NCBI RefSeq assembly: GCF_005405485.1
Contig: NZ_BJED01000015.1
Location: 1-64,000, forward strand
Source of the DNA: Enterococcus hulanensis
Lineage (GTDB): Bacteria > Bacillota > Bacilli > Lactobacillales > Enterococcaceae
Length of the DNA: 64,000 bases
Direction of reading: 5' to 3'
A program made the position numbers and the translations under genes. Every line of letters starts with the position of its first letter. Within the stretch, counting starts at the first letter, position 1. Positions 18,623 to 26,971 of this stretch are shown in pieces. Below the pieces are notes generated by a model. The model saw only the letters and a program-made list of their open reading frames with translations. It was not told the DNA's origin and ran no database searches.

Positions 18623-19228
18623 ATGAAAAAGAAAAAAACAGCTACGCTTATCTCAAAAGATTATTTAACGATTGGTTTATATACAGTCGTTGGATTTGTT
18701 GTCATGATGGTCTTATCCATGGCGACCTTGCCGTTTATGGCCTGGTTCTATCCTTATGCGACGGCCTTTGTACTATTTTTTACTTGCCCGATTTATTTAT
18801 TGATGGCCTTCAAGGTGGGGAAAAAAGGCACGCTGCTGCTTTTCGGTGCTATCAACGGAGTGTTTTATGCCATCATGGGAACTATTTATATTTTGCCGAT
18901 CACACTTTTAGGCGGCTTCATCGGTGAAGTGATTTTAGCCAAAACCAACGGCTATCGAAAATTAGGTCCGCAAACGATTGCGTTTACGATCTACAATTTA
19001 TTGTATGGTTTTTCTAATTACATTATCTTGGCTATTTCTGCCGATTACTATTTTAAAATGATGGAAAATACCGGCTACACTGATAACCACCTTGAGTATT
19101 TGACAGACCCATTTTGGATCGTGATTTCGAGTGTCGCGTTAATCGCTGCAATCTGCTTAGGCTGTCTCTTCGGTTACAAGCTGCTGAATAAGCATTTTGT
19201 AAAAGCAGGCGTAATCAAATCTGCGTAG
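18623..19228 (+). CDS. ECF transporter S component, MptD/Trep_Strep family
   Basis: A 201-aa membrane protein with about six hydrophobic segments. It looks like an MptD (Trep_Strep) substrate-binding S component, with conserved glycine and aromatic residues around LLLFGAINGVFYAIMGT and FIGEVILAKTNGYRK. AAAAGGAGA precedes the ATG. In the same operon lie T and A components (19245, 19938), making a complete ECF importer. In streptococci a like-organised trio (SiaFGH) takes up haem; the substrate here is inferred from that parallel and the Fur box. Confidence 0.78.
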   Translation: MKKKKTATLISKDYLTIGLYTVVGFVVMMVLSMATLPFMAWFYPYATAFVLFFTCPIYLLMAFKVGKKGTLLLFGAINGVFYAIMGTIYILPITLLGGFIGEVILAKTNGYRKLGPQTIAFTIYNLLYGFSNYIILAISADYYFKMMENTGYTDNHLEYLTDPFWIVISSVALIAAICLGCLFGYKLLNKHFVKAGVIKSA

Positions 19229-19244
19229 CTTGGAGGAGCCGCTT

Positions 19245-19937
19245 ATGAAAAAAAGTATTGATCCTAGAATCCAATTTATGCTCTTGATTGTCCAAAGTGT
19301 TTTGGTGCTGTGTGCCGGGATGGGGCAATTGATTCTATTGAATGTCTTTGCACTATTTTATTTGCTGTATGCGGGTCTGTATCAAACGGCTTGTAAAATG
19401 GGAGCGGTGATCGCAGCGACAGTGGCGTTGTATAGTTATATGCTGCTGTCGGATCAGCAATGGGTGAAGTTTCTGGGCTTTTTATGTTTCCTCGTTCTGC
19501 GTTTTGGTCCGGTGATCATAATGGCTCGAGTGCTGCAGGAGGTACCGACGGGTCGTTTGATGGCTGCGATGCAATCATTGCGGCTGCCGAAAAATTTTAT
19601 TCTCACGTTAGCTGTGACTTTGCGCTTTTTTCCGATCATTAAAATGGAAAACGATACGATTCAAATGTCGGCTCGCTTACGAGGACTTTCTTATTCACAG
19701 CCGAGAAATTGGCTGCGCCCGCTGCAGGTTTTTGAATATACCTTTGTTCCTTTAATGATGCGAACGATGAAGATCGCAGATGAACTGACCGCTTCGGCGA
19801 TGACTAAAGGGATTGATTGTCCCGATCAGCGGACTTCGATTTACCAGACGCGTTTAACCAGTAAAGATTTGATTCTGGTCGCATTTTTTATCGGCTATAT
19901 GGTTTGTATTTTTACGTTTAACTTTTTGGAGGTCTAG
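19245..19937 (+). CDS. ECF transporter T component (CbiQ-like)
   Basis: A 230-aa membrane coupling protein. The cytoplasmic segment contains the two coupling-helix motifs typical of EcfT: ARLRGLSY (near residue 145) and the A-S-A-M-T-K-G stretch (near residue 187). I start at the ATG at 19245 after GGAGGAG; the TTG at 19230 overlaps that RBS. It directly abuts the ATPase gene. Confidence 0.85.
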   Translation: MKKSIDPRIQFMLLIVQSVLVLCAGMGQLILLNVFALFYLLYAGLYQTACKMGAVIAATVALYSYMLLSDQQWVKFLGFLCFLVLRFGPVIIMARVLQEVPTGRLMAAMQSLRLPKNFILTLAVTLRFFPIIKMENDTIQMSARLRGLSYSQPRNWLRPLQVFEYTFVPLMMRTMKIADELTASAMTKGIDCPDQRTSIYQTRLTSKDLILVAFFIGYMVCIFTFNFLEV

Positions 19938-21389
19938 ATGATAGAAACAGCGATCAAGTTAGCAAATATCACTTTTAGTTATGACGCGGAGGAATCGCAG
20001 CTGAAAAATCTTTCATTGGAGATCGAAAAAGGAGAATGTGTTCTGGTGACCGGGGCTTCAGGCTGCGGGAAAACGACTTTGACCCGTCTGATCAATGGAC
20101 TGATCCCTCATTATTATGAAGGAGAACTGACTGGCGAGCTTCATTTAAATGGCAAAAATGCCCGGGAGCTGGAGGAGTGGGAATACGGCCAGCAAGTAGG
20201 AAGTGTCTTTCAGGATGCCCGTTCGCAATTTTTCACCTCCAATGTGTTAGATGAATTGGCCTTTGCCTCGGAGAATTATGGTCTTGAAGCAGAAAGAATC
20301 AATCAGCGGATCGAAGCGGTGCTGAAGCAGAATCAAATAGATTATTTAAAGAAGCGCAAGCTGGCACAGCTTTCGAGCGGTGAAAAGCAAAAGGTTGCGA
20401 TGGGGGCGGTGGAAGTTCATTCACCTGAGATCTTCGTATTGGATGAACCCTCGGCAAATTTAGATAATCAAGGCAATGCACAGTTAGCCGCTACGGTGAA
20501 GCAGCTGAAGCAAGCCGGCAAAACGATTTTGATCGCGGATCATCGAATCCATTATTTGATGGAAGTGGTGGATCGGGTAGTTTACCTGGCAAAAGGCGAA
20601 GTCAAAGCCCAATGGACGATCGATGAGTTCCGACAGCTTTCAAAAACGGCGCTGCACTCCTTTGACATTCGTGAGAAACAGGAAGTTTATATCTCGGAGC
20701 TGTTAAGAGAGGAAAATCAGGAGCCGGTTTTTTTAGCCTTGCAGAATTTAACGATCGGCTACCATCGTTTAGCGCCTAGTCTGATCAAAGACCTTAATTT
20801 AACTTTGGCGAAAGGCGAGATCGTTCTAATTACTGGTGAAAACGGATTGGGCAAAACCACTTTGGCTCGCACGCTTTGCGGATTGAATAAAGAACAGGCA
20901 GGTTCGATCAGTATCAATGGCCAGCTGCAAACCGCAAAAAAACGCCGGGAAAAATGCTGGTTCGTATTACAAGATGCCGATTATCAGCTGTTCTCTGACA
21001 GTGTCCTAAATGAACTGCTGTTGGGAACGAAAAAGACGGAGGAAAATTTAGTAAAAGCAGAGCGTCTGCTTAAAGAATTAAATCTCTGGAAATACAAAGA
21101 TCAGCATCCGGCGACCTTATCTGGCGGACAGAAGCAGCGTTTGGTGTTTGCGGTCGGCTTGATGCGGGTACCGGAGCTGCTGATTTTAGACGAGCCGACC
21201 TCTGGGCTGGATGCCGGAAATATGCGGCGGGTTCAACGAATGATCGTCGATTATGCCAATAAAGGCATTACCTTTGTGATCATTACTCATGATCTGGAAT
21301 TTGCCAAAGGCTTCGGTCAGCGCACGATCCAGCTAGAAAAAGCCGCCAGCAGCAAGCTTCAACCTTCCGACTTAGCAGTGTTTAAATAG
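19938..21389 (+). CDS. ECF transporter fused tandem ATPase (A1-A2)
   Basis: A 483-aa protein with two ABC ATPase domains in one chain. Domain 1 (about 1-235) has GASGCGKTT, LSSGEKQK and VLDEPSANLD. Domain 2 (about 265-480) has GENGLGKTT, LSGGQKQR and ILDEPTSGLD. Both sites appear catalytically complete. The fusion replaces separate EcfA and EcfA' and would power the S and T components encoded just upstream. A terminator follows. Confidence 0.88.
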   Translation: MIETAIKLANITFSYDAEESQLKNLSLEIEKGECVLVTGASGCGKTTLTRLINGLIPHYYEGELTGELHLNGKNARELEEWEYGQQVGSVFQDARSQFFTSNVLDELAFASENYGLEAERINQRIEAVLKQNQIDYLKKRKLAQLSSGEKQKVAMGAVEVHSPEIFVLDEPSANLDNQGNAQLAATVKQLKQAGKTILIADHRIHYLMEVVDRVVYLAKGEVKAQWTIDEFRQLSKTALHSFDIREKQEVYISELLREENQEPVFLALQNLTIGYHRLAPSLIKDLNLTLAKGEIVLITGENGLGKTTLARTLCGLNKEQAGSISINGQLQTAKKRREKCWFVLQDADYQLFSDSVLNELLLGTKKTEENLVKAERLLKELNLWKYKDQHPATLSGGQKQRLVFAVGLMRVPELLILDEPTSGLDAGNMRRVQRMIVDYANKGITFVIITHDLEFAKGFGQRTIQLEKAASSKLQPSDLAVFK

Positions 21390-21393
21390 AAGG

Positions 21394-21437
21394 AAAGACT
21401 TCAAGTTAGTAACTATGACTGGCTTGAAGTCTTTTTT
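21394..21437 (+). terminator. Terminator of Fur-controlled ABC/ECF operon
   Basis: AAAGACTTCAAG (21394-21405) pairs with CTTGAAGTCTTT (21423-21434), followed by T residues to 21437. Confidence 0.85.
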
Positions 21438-21567
21438 GCCGCTAGAAATGCTGAAAAGCAAATGTCTAATTAAAGATTCAACTAAATATTCATAATGTTT
21501 GTTTTACAGGTATGCCTAACTTTATTGTTAGATGATAGAATGAATGGGAACTAGAATGGAGGATTCC

Positions 21568-22611
21568 ATGAAAAAGAATCTAACGTACATAATCGCTTTA
21601 GCCGCTATTATCCTGCTGGGCTTTTTTATCCAAACCAAGAGCTATATTTTTTACTCAGAGCCGGTGCTGCGGGTGGAGGAGGTTGAGGCGAACGCTTCAG
21701 AGCAAACGCAAAAAATAAAAGGGAAATTACTGAACCAAAAGGGCAGCATCGCATTAGAAACGACCTATTATGAAAATGAAAGTGTCTCTCCGTTATACCG
21801 CAAAGGGAATCAGCTGATTTTACAAAAGTCCGATAATTATTGGCGGGTTCTCTCAATGAAACGCGACGGCTATGTCTTTATTCTGATTGGTCTGTTTATT
21901 TTGATCGTGTTGTTCATCAGCGGAAAAAGAGGGATTCGTGCATTGATCGGCTTAGCGTTAAATAGCGGATTGCTGCTATTCTTTTTATGGCTCAGTCAAC
22001 AAAACAGCCGTTTATCTCTCATGCTTTTGATGGTAGTTTTCACCTTCATTGCGGTGTTTGTGGCAATGGGGACCTCTTACGGATTTAGAAAGCTTGATGG
22101 CCGGAAAATCTTTGGGACACTGGTGAGTGTTTTTGCGGCTTTTCTGATTTGTTTAATCGCGATGAATTTATTGAAGGACGAAGGGCTGCGCTACGAAGAA
22201 ATGCAATTTATCACTCGGCCATATCGTTCGGTCTTTTTAGCGGGCTTGTTGATCGGGGCGATCGGAGCCAGCATGGACAATGTCGTGACGATCATTTCTG
22301 CTTTGGATGAGATCCGTGCCCAAAATGAGCAGCTTCCATTAAAAAAGCTGGTGCGATCCGGACGGGAAATCGCGCAGGATACGGCTTCGTCGATGATCAA
22401 TGTTTTGCTGTTCGCTTATCTCAGCGGAGCGATTCCCTCGGTCGTCTTTTATCTGGCGAACGGCTGGAACTTTTCTGAGGTGATCGGGATGCATCTGTCT
22501 CTAGAAATCTTGCGGACTTTATGCGGCGGCTTTGCGATCGTATTATCTGTTCCGGCAGCCTTGTTCGCCTTTAGTCTGGCTGAAAAACTGGGAAGGAGGC
22601 AGGTGCGATGA
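21568..22611 (+). CDS. YibE/F-family membrane protein
   Basis: A 347-aa protein with an N-terminal membrane anchor, a roughly 85-residue extracytoplasmic beta-rich segment, and then about seven membrane helices. The motif GASMDNVVTIISALDEI and the later GREIAQDTASSMINVLLFAY are typical of YibE/F proteins, whose function is not established. I start at the ATG at 21568, behind GGAGG; the ATG at 21544 would place that RBS inside the gene. The stop overlaps the start of a paralogous partner. Confidence 0.82.
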   Translation: MKKNLTYIIALAAIILLGFFIQTKSYIFYSEPVLRVEEVEANASEQTQKIKGKLLNQKGSIALETTYYENESVSPLYRKGNQLILQKSDNYWRVLSMKRDGYVFILIGLFILIVLFISGKRGIRALIGLALNSGLLLFFLWLSQQNSRLSLMLLMVVFTFIAVFVAMGTSYGFRKLDGRKIFGTLVSVFAAFLICLIAMNLLKDEGLRYEEMQFITRPYRSVFLAGLLIGAIGASMDNVVTIISALDEIRAQNEQLPLKKLVRSGREIAQDTASSMINVLLFAYLSGAIPSVVFYLANGWNFSEVIGMHLSLEILRTLCGGFAIVLSVPAALFAFSLAEKLGRRQVR

Positions 22612-23366
22612 GTGTTTTGATTTGTCTTACCTTGATCTTGATGGGTTTGATGCTGCTGATTTTTCAAAAAAGCGCCATTTACATGATTACGGGAACATTT
22701 GCTAATTTTGTCTTATTTATCCTGCTTTTGTATTTATTTAGCAAGGGCTTGCCGGTTTATCCCGTGACCTTTTTGATTTTTCTAGGTGTAACGGTCGTGA
22801 CGTTGTTTTATATTAATGACTTTAATCAAAAAACCAAGGCGGCCTTTCTTTGTGTCTTGTTTTTCCTCGTTGCCTTTACTTTGGTCACATTGCCGCTCAT
22901 TCAGCTGGTTAAGGTCCACGGATTTGCGATAGAGGAGTTAGATGAATTGCAGATGATGGATTTTTCAGTCTCTGTTCCTTTTGCTGCTCTTAATCTCTCG
23001 ATTATTTTAATGAGTTTTTCGGGCGCCGTGATTGACAGCAGCATTGCCGTCAGCAGTTCGACTTATGAAATCTATCGACGGACGGAAAAACTTACGTTTA
23101 AAGAATTGGTCGCTTCCAGCATGACCGTCGTTCATGAAATATTAAGCTCGACGATCAATACGCTGCTGTTTGCTTTTATGGGCTCCAGTCTGGCGCTGAT
23201 TATTTGGATTCAAGATTTGAATTATTCCTTTCTTGAGATCATCAACTCGAAAGCCTTTGTCGGCGAGCTGTTGATCAGTTTGCTGACCGGGATGGCGGCG
23301 GTGAACATTTTGCCGATCACGTCGCTGGTCTCCAGCTATATCTTTTATCATCAGTATTTTAAATAG
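22608..23366 (+). CDS. YibE/F-family membrane protein, second subunit
   Basis: A 252-aa, seven-helix membrane protein paralogous to the C-terminal part of the preceding one. It has the equivalent GAVIDSSIAVSSSTYEI and VHEILSSTINTLLFAF motifs. The 4-bp ATGA overlap indicates translational coupling and probably a heteromeric complex. The pair is common in Lactobacillales. No substrate can be inferred. Confidence 0.8.
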   Translation: MSVLICLTLILMGLMLLIFQKSAIYMITGTFANFVLFILLLYLFSKGLPVYPVTFLIFLGVTVVTLFYINDFNQKTKAAFLCVLFFLVAFTLVTLPLIQLVKVHGFAIEELDELQMMDFSVSVPFAALNLSIILMSFSGAVIDSSIAVSSSTYEIYRRTEKLTFKELVASSMTVVHEILSSTINTLLFAFMGSSLALIIWIQDLNYSFLEIINSKAFVGELLISLLTGMAAVNILPITSLVSSYIFYHQYFK

Positions 23367-23369
23367 ATC

Positions 23370-23418
23370 AAAGCCGCTTAAATTGCTGAATCACTCGGTA
23401 ATTTAAGCGGCTTTTTCT
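23370..23418 (+). terminator. Terminator after YibE/F pair
   Basis: AAAGCCGCTTAAAT (23370-23383) pairs perfectly with ATTTAAGCGGCTTT (23401-23414), followed by T residues. It may also serve the convergent gene at 23435. Confidence 0.85.
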
Positions 23419-23434
23419 AGAAAGGCTGGGTCAC

Positions 23435-24106
23435 TTACGGACTAAAAATCTCTAAATAGCTGATGATTCGTTCGGGATCAAAGCTTGCACGTATTCCTGA
23501 TGTAGGATCATAGTATTTTCCATTGAAGTAAATCAATAGATGGCTCAACTGATCATCGTCTGCCTTTACGTTTAATAAACACAAATTTGGCAGCTGAGAA
23601 AATTTATCCTTTTGATAGCTCATTTTATCGGCATGCTTTAGTCTAAAATAATCTAGGGTTTCGATCACTTTGCTTAAAGAAGCCTGCCATTTTTTTGCCT
23701 GCATGATTGTCATGATTTCTTCTAGCGGCAGTCCGCTCAGCATGGCTAGACAGACCTGCCCGCATAATCCCTCATCAGGCTGTAAAACCAGATTGATTGT
23801 GTCGATTGTTCGAATGGGCTGATTGTAGGGACTATGCTGGTTGATGCGGGATAATTGTTTTAGAATCTCAAAGGAACAGCTGTAGTGAGTCATGACCGGC
23901 AGCTGTTGATAATATTTTTTGGCGATCGGAATGTAATACTCTCCGTGTCCCTTAGGAATCAGTTTGCATTCGAAAGTAATTTCTTCAATGGCGACTTTCA
24001 CCGGAATGTTTCCTTTGGTCTCGCAGACATCCCACACGTTAAAAGGTATTTTTATAAAATGGCGATTTCCTTCCTGCAGGCAGTTTCCCTCAAATTCATA
24101 CAACAT
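23435..24106 (-). CDS. DUF1905 domain fused to a C39-like cysteine peptidase domain
   Basis: A 223-aa cytoplasmic protein. Residues about 1-80 look like DUF1905, a small beta-barrel (FIKIPFNVWDVCETKGNIPV; GHGEYYIPIAKKYY). Residues about 105-223 look like a peptidase C39-like fold: a Cys in GLCGQVCLAMLSG, a His in LSHLLIYFNG and an Asp in YYDPTSG could form a Cys-His-Asp triad. I start at the ATG at 24106, preceded by GGAGGGA; an upstream in-frame start would overlap the TetR gene. It lies 17 bp after the TetR gene on the same strand. The combination is unusual and its substrate is unknown. Confidence 0.7.
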   Translation of the reverse strand: MLYEFEGNCLQEGNRHFIKIPFNVWDVCETKGNIPVKVAIEEITFECKLIPKGHGEYYIPIAKKYYQQLPVMTHYSCSFEILKQLSRINQHSPYNQPIRTIDTINLVLQPDEGLCGQVCLAMLSGLPLEEIMTIMQAKKWQASLSKVIETLDYFRLKHADKMSYQKDKFSQLPNLCLLNVKADDDQLSHLLIYFNGKYYDPTSGIRASFDPERIISYLEIFSP

Positions 24107-24123
24107 ACTATCCCTCCACTTTT

Positions 24124-24630
24124 TTATTTCAGAAATGCAGCACAGATTTTGGCTAACTCGGCGGGGCGTTCCTTTGCGCCATTTTCGATCCAGGTGTAGA
24201 GAATCGACCAAAAGATTCCAGTAGTGAAGGCATTGGCATACTTTGCGGTCGAGGGATCGAGTTTCGCCCGACGAATGTAGGCCGCATTCAATTGCGGGAT
24301 GCGCTGCTGATATTGTTTAAACAGATAAAGCATCAAATCATTCTTATAGAGGATTTTCAATTGGGCGCAGTGCTGCCGCCAAAAAGAAAAATGATAATAG
24401 ATCAAGGTTTCAAAATTTGAGGCGCTGTAATTTTTCTCAAAAGCGGCGTATTCTGAAAAAAGTATTTCGACGGCGCGTTCCAAGACTTCTTCTTTATTTT
24501 TAAAATAGCGGTAAAAGGTTTTTCTGCCGATTGCTGCTTCTTGAGCAATCTGAGTAACTGTGATCAATGAAAAATCATCGACTTCCATCACCGCAAATAG
24601 ACTTGCAATAATTTGAGCTTCTTTTCCCAT
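24124..24630 (-). CDS. TetR/AcrR-family transcriptional regulator
   Basis: A 168-aa TetR protein with the HTH ITVTQIAQEAAIGRKTFYRYFKNKEEVL near the N-terminus and a helical ligand-binding domain ending in LAKICAAFLK. Start chosen at the ATG at 24630 behind GGAGG. It is divergent from the hydrolase gene at 24742. A perfect TGACACA-N2-TGTGTCA palindrome between them (24711-24726) and a half-site at 24641 are its likely operators. Confidence 0.85.
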   Translation of the reverse strand: MGKEAQIIASLFAVMEVDDFSLITVTQIAQEAAIGRKTFYRYFKNKEEVLERAVEILFSEYAAFEKNYSASNFETLIYYHFSFWRQHCAQLKILYKNDLMLYLFKQYQQRIPQLNAAYIRRAKLDPSTAKYANAFTTGIFWSILYTWIENGAKERPAELAKICAAFLK

Positions 24631-24640
24631 GAGGTCCTCC

Positions 24641-24726
24641 TGACACACTTATAGTTAATCTGTTTCATTTGATTGAAACGAGTTGAGTTCTTTTCTAAAC
24701 TATAACTATATGACACAGGTGTGTCA
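24641..24726. promoter_or_regulatory. Divergent promoter region with TetR operator
   Basis: TTGAGT (24683-24688), 18-bp spacer and TATATG (24707-24712) form a promoter for the hydrolase. The perfect palindrome TGACACAGGTGTGTCA at 24711-24726 overlaps the -10. A half-site TGACACA lies at 24641-24647, in the leader of the TetR gene. Confidence 0.75.
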
Positions 24727-24741
24727 ATGGAGGAAAAAGCG

Positions 24742-25692
24742 ATGGAAAAGTATGGAAAATGGTATCAAATCAACGGTGTAAAACAGTACGTTCAAATAAT
24801 CAGCGGAAATTTAGCCAATCCGCTGCTGATTTATCTGCATGGCGGACCGGGAGATGCGGCGCTGCCTTTGATCGAACATTTTAATCTGGATTTGGCAAAA
24901 AAATACACACTGGTTATTTGGGAGCAGCGGGGTGCTGGAAAATCCTATTATCCCTTTAAAGCAGATGAAGAAATCACGGTTGACACACTTGTGTCAGACT
25001 TAAAAGTTTTAGTTGAACGGCTTCTTAGTGAACGAAATGAGAAACACGTGTGTCTAATGGGTCATTCGTGGGGCAGTATTATTGGTATGGAATTTATCAA
25101 GCGTTACCCTGAATGGATTGACCACTATATTGGTGTCGGACAGGTGATCAGTTCTCAGAAAATGTTTGCGGATAGCCGGGCTTATATTCTAGAGCATTCC
25201 TCCAGCACAGCAGTTAAGCAACGAATTTCTTCCATTGATACTCAGTTTGATCAAGGGGAGTGGTTCGACGATCTGATGTATTTTATGAATCAGTTGATCA
25301 AGACGGGCGGTTCGCTTTATGGGAAAAAATCGTATGCGGTTTTTTATCCTCACTTTATTCGTTCCAAAAATTATACGCTGCGGGATTGTGTTCATCGCAT
25401 CCAAGGCTCGAAGCAGTCGATTGAACGATTGTGGCAGGAAGTAGCGCGGGTCGATTTTACGAATGAGACGAAATTTGAAGTGCCGATTATTTTGATTGAG
25501 GGCGAGCAGGATTATCATGTCTCAAAAAGGGTCGCCTTTGATTTTTATCAAAAACTCGCATCGCCTAAAAGCTTTGTCTGCATGAAAAAAGCCGCTCACT
25601 TTCCTCAATGGACGCGAGCGGCTGACTTCAATCAAGTGGTGAATGAGTTGGAAGTTCCTTCAACTGAGACAGGGATTTATCTAGAGGTTTAA
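24742..25692 (+). CDS. Alpha/beta hydrolase, proline iminopeptidase-like
   Basis: A 316-aa alpha/beta hydrolase. The oxyanion motif is HGGPGDAAL, the nucleophile serine is in GHSWGS, and the later acid (EGEQDYHV) and base (AAHFPQW) residues complete a Ser-Asp-His triad. The HGGPG and GHSWG motifs are those of the proline iminopeptidase (S33) group, but many relatives act on other esters or amides. I start at the ATG at 24742 with GGAGG at 24729-24733. It is transcribed divergently from the TetR gene and probably repressed by it. Confidence 0.8.
   Translation: MEKYGKWYQINGVKQYVQIISGNLANPLLIYLHGGPGDAALPLIEHFNLDLAKKYTLVIWEQRGAGKSYYPFKADEEITVDTLVSDLKVLVERLLSERNEKHVCLMGHSWGSIIGMEFIKRYPEWIDHYIGVGQVISSQKMFADSRAYILEHSSSTAVKQRISSIDTQFDQGEWFDDLMYFMNQLIKTGGSLYGKKSYAVFYPHFIRSKNYTLRDCVHRIQGSKQSIERLWQEVARVDFTNETKFEVPIILIEGEQDYHVSKRVAFDFYQKLASPKSFVCMKKAAHFPQWTRAADFNQVVNELEVPSTETGIYLEV
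24981..24996. repeat. Internal copy of the TetR-type palindrome
   Basis: TGACACACTTGTGTCA lies inside the hydrolase coding sequence, with the same half-sites as the operator at 24711-24726 and identical to the copy at 28935-28950. It could act as an auxiliary operator about 270 bp downstream of the promoter. Confidence 0.6.
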
Positions 25693-25697
25693 TCGAA

Positions 25698-26537
25698 CTA
25701 AAAATCAAACACCTCTGGATCAGGTCCGCTGCGTAAAGATTCGTTTAATTGATTCAAACGTCTCATATCCGTTTCATCTAATGCAAAATCAAATACAGCG
25801 GCATTGCTTTGCATCCGTTTTTCGTGGACTGATTTTACAACGAGTAAAATATCTTGTTGAATGTCCCAACGCAGGATGATCTGTGCCGGTGTTTTTTGGT
25901 GCTTTTCAGCGATCGTCTTAATCGTAGGGTCAGCCAATAATTTACCCTGCATCAAAGGCGACCATGCTTGGACCTTGATATCGTGTGTTTCGCAGAAGTC
26001 CCGCAGCGCTTGTTGGGATAATTTTGGATGCAGCTCGACTTGGTTGACTACGGGAACGACTTTAGCGAAGGACAATAATTCTTCTAAATGATGGATCTCG
26101 AAATTGCTGACACCGATCGCTTTGATTTTTCCAGCGGCATAAAGATCTTCTAGGGCGTGCCAAGCTTCTTTGAAGGCGTCCTTTCCGGGCCAATGAATCA
26201 AGTAGAGGTCTAAATAATCTAACGCTAGGCGATCTAGCGTTTCTTCAAAAGCGCTGATGGTCTCAGCGTAAGTCAAATGATCGTTCCAAACCTTAGAGGT
26301 CACGAATAAATCTTCTCGGCTTAGTCCTGTTGCGGCTAGGCCTTTTTTGATCCCGCTCCCCGTTCCCGTTTCATTGCCATAGATTTGAGCAGTATCAATC
26401 AAACGATAGCCGTTGCTGATCCCCTTGCTGACTACTTCCGCAGTATCTTCATCAGGAATTTGAAAAACGCCTAAGCCTAAGCCGGGAATTTCTGTTCCGT
26501 TGTTAAATGTCACTTTGTCTGTTAATGAATGAATCAT
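25698..26537 (-). CDS. Aldo/keto reductase
   Basis: A 279-aa NADPH-dependent (beta/alpha)8 reductase. The catalytic tetrad is visible: Asp in RLIDTAQIYGNE with its Tyr, Lys in FVTSKVWND, and His in LYLIHWPG. Family motifs GVSNFEIHHL and the NADP-binding VVKSVHEKRMQSN are present. It resembles the 2,5-diketogluconate reductase/YvgN group that detoxifies carbonyl compounds. It is convergent with the hydrolase gene, and tandem 15-bp repeats lie upstream. A second member of the family is at 41332. Confidence 0.9.
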   Translation of the reverse strand: MIHSLTDKVTFNNGTEIPGLGLGVFQIPDEDTAEVVSKGISNGYRLIDTAQIYGNETGTGSGIKKGLAATGLSREDLFVTSKVWNDHLTYAETISAFEETLDRLALDYLDLYLIHWPGKDAFKEAWHALEDLYAAGKIKAIGVSNFEIHHLEELLSFAKVVPVVNQVELHPKLSQQALRDFCETHDIKVQAWSPLMQGKLLADPTIKTIAEKHQKTPAQIILRWDIQQDILLVVKSVHEKRMQSNAAVFDFALDETDMRRLNQLNESLRSGPDPEVFDF

Positions 26538-26600
26538 GAAAAAGCCCCCTTATAGATTTCTGAGCCTAGTATAGGGGGCCGCTTCACAGATGTATAGTAC

Positions 26601-26634
26601 GTACTTTTAAGTGTCATAGGTACAAAAAGGTGTC
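26601..26634 (-). promoter_or_regulatory. Tandem repeat upstream of aldo/keto reductase
   Basis: GTACTTTTAAGTGTC (26601-26615) and GTACAAAAAGGTGTC (26620-26634) are imperfect 15-bp direct repeats, 19 bp apart, about 65 bp upstream of the reductase start. They look like a protein-binding region; the regulator is not identified. Confidence 0.4.
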
Positions 26635-26639
26635 CTTTG

Positions 26640-26971
26640 TATCGGTAAAGGGATGAGGGAAATAAAAAAATTGCGGCTTGATTATTGAGAATTATAAAGT
26701 AACAAAGGTTATTTTATTCCGTTCAAAAGAATAAATTAACATGATGTCCTTTTTTGTAAACCTAATAATAGTTTTAAGATGTTAATTTATTAAAGAGTTC
26801 TAATAAAAATAAAGATTACTTATCAAAAGCAGGAACAGTTAAATATTATTGTCTGAGATTTTAAAAATTCGAAAATTATTTTTTAATTATTTGATTGAAA
26901 AGAGCAGGAAATTTGGTTTTTCGACATGAATCCCATATGATGTCGAGGTGTTATGAAAAGTACAGATAGAA
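26640..26971. other. AT-rich intergenic stretch, no gene seen
   Basis: About 330 bp, strongly AT-rich, without an ORF of convincing length or RBS on either strand, and without a clear terminator hairpin. It separates the TetR gene at 26972 from the aldo/keto reductase. Confidence 0.6.

Noticed and set aside
21505-21535. CTAAC-N6-GTTAG inverted repeat before the YibE/F genes
   Set aside because: Only 5-bp arms in AT-rich sequence; too weak to call an operator.
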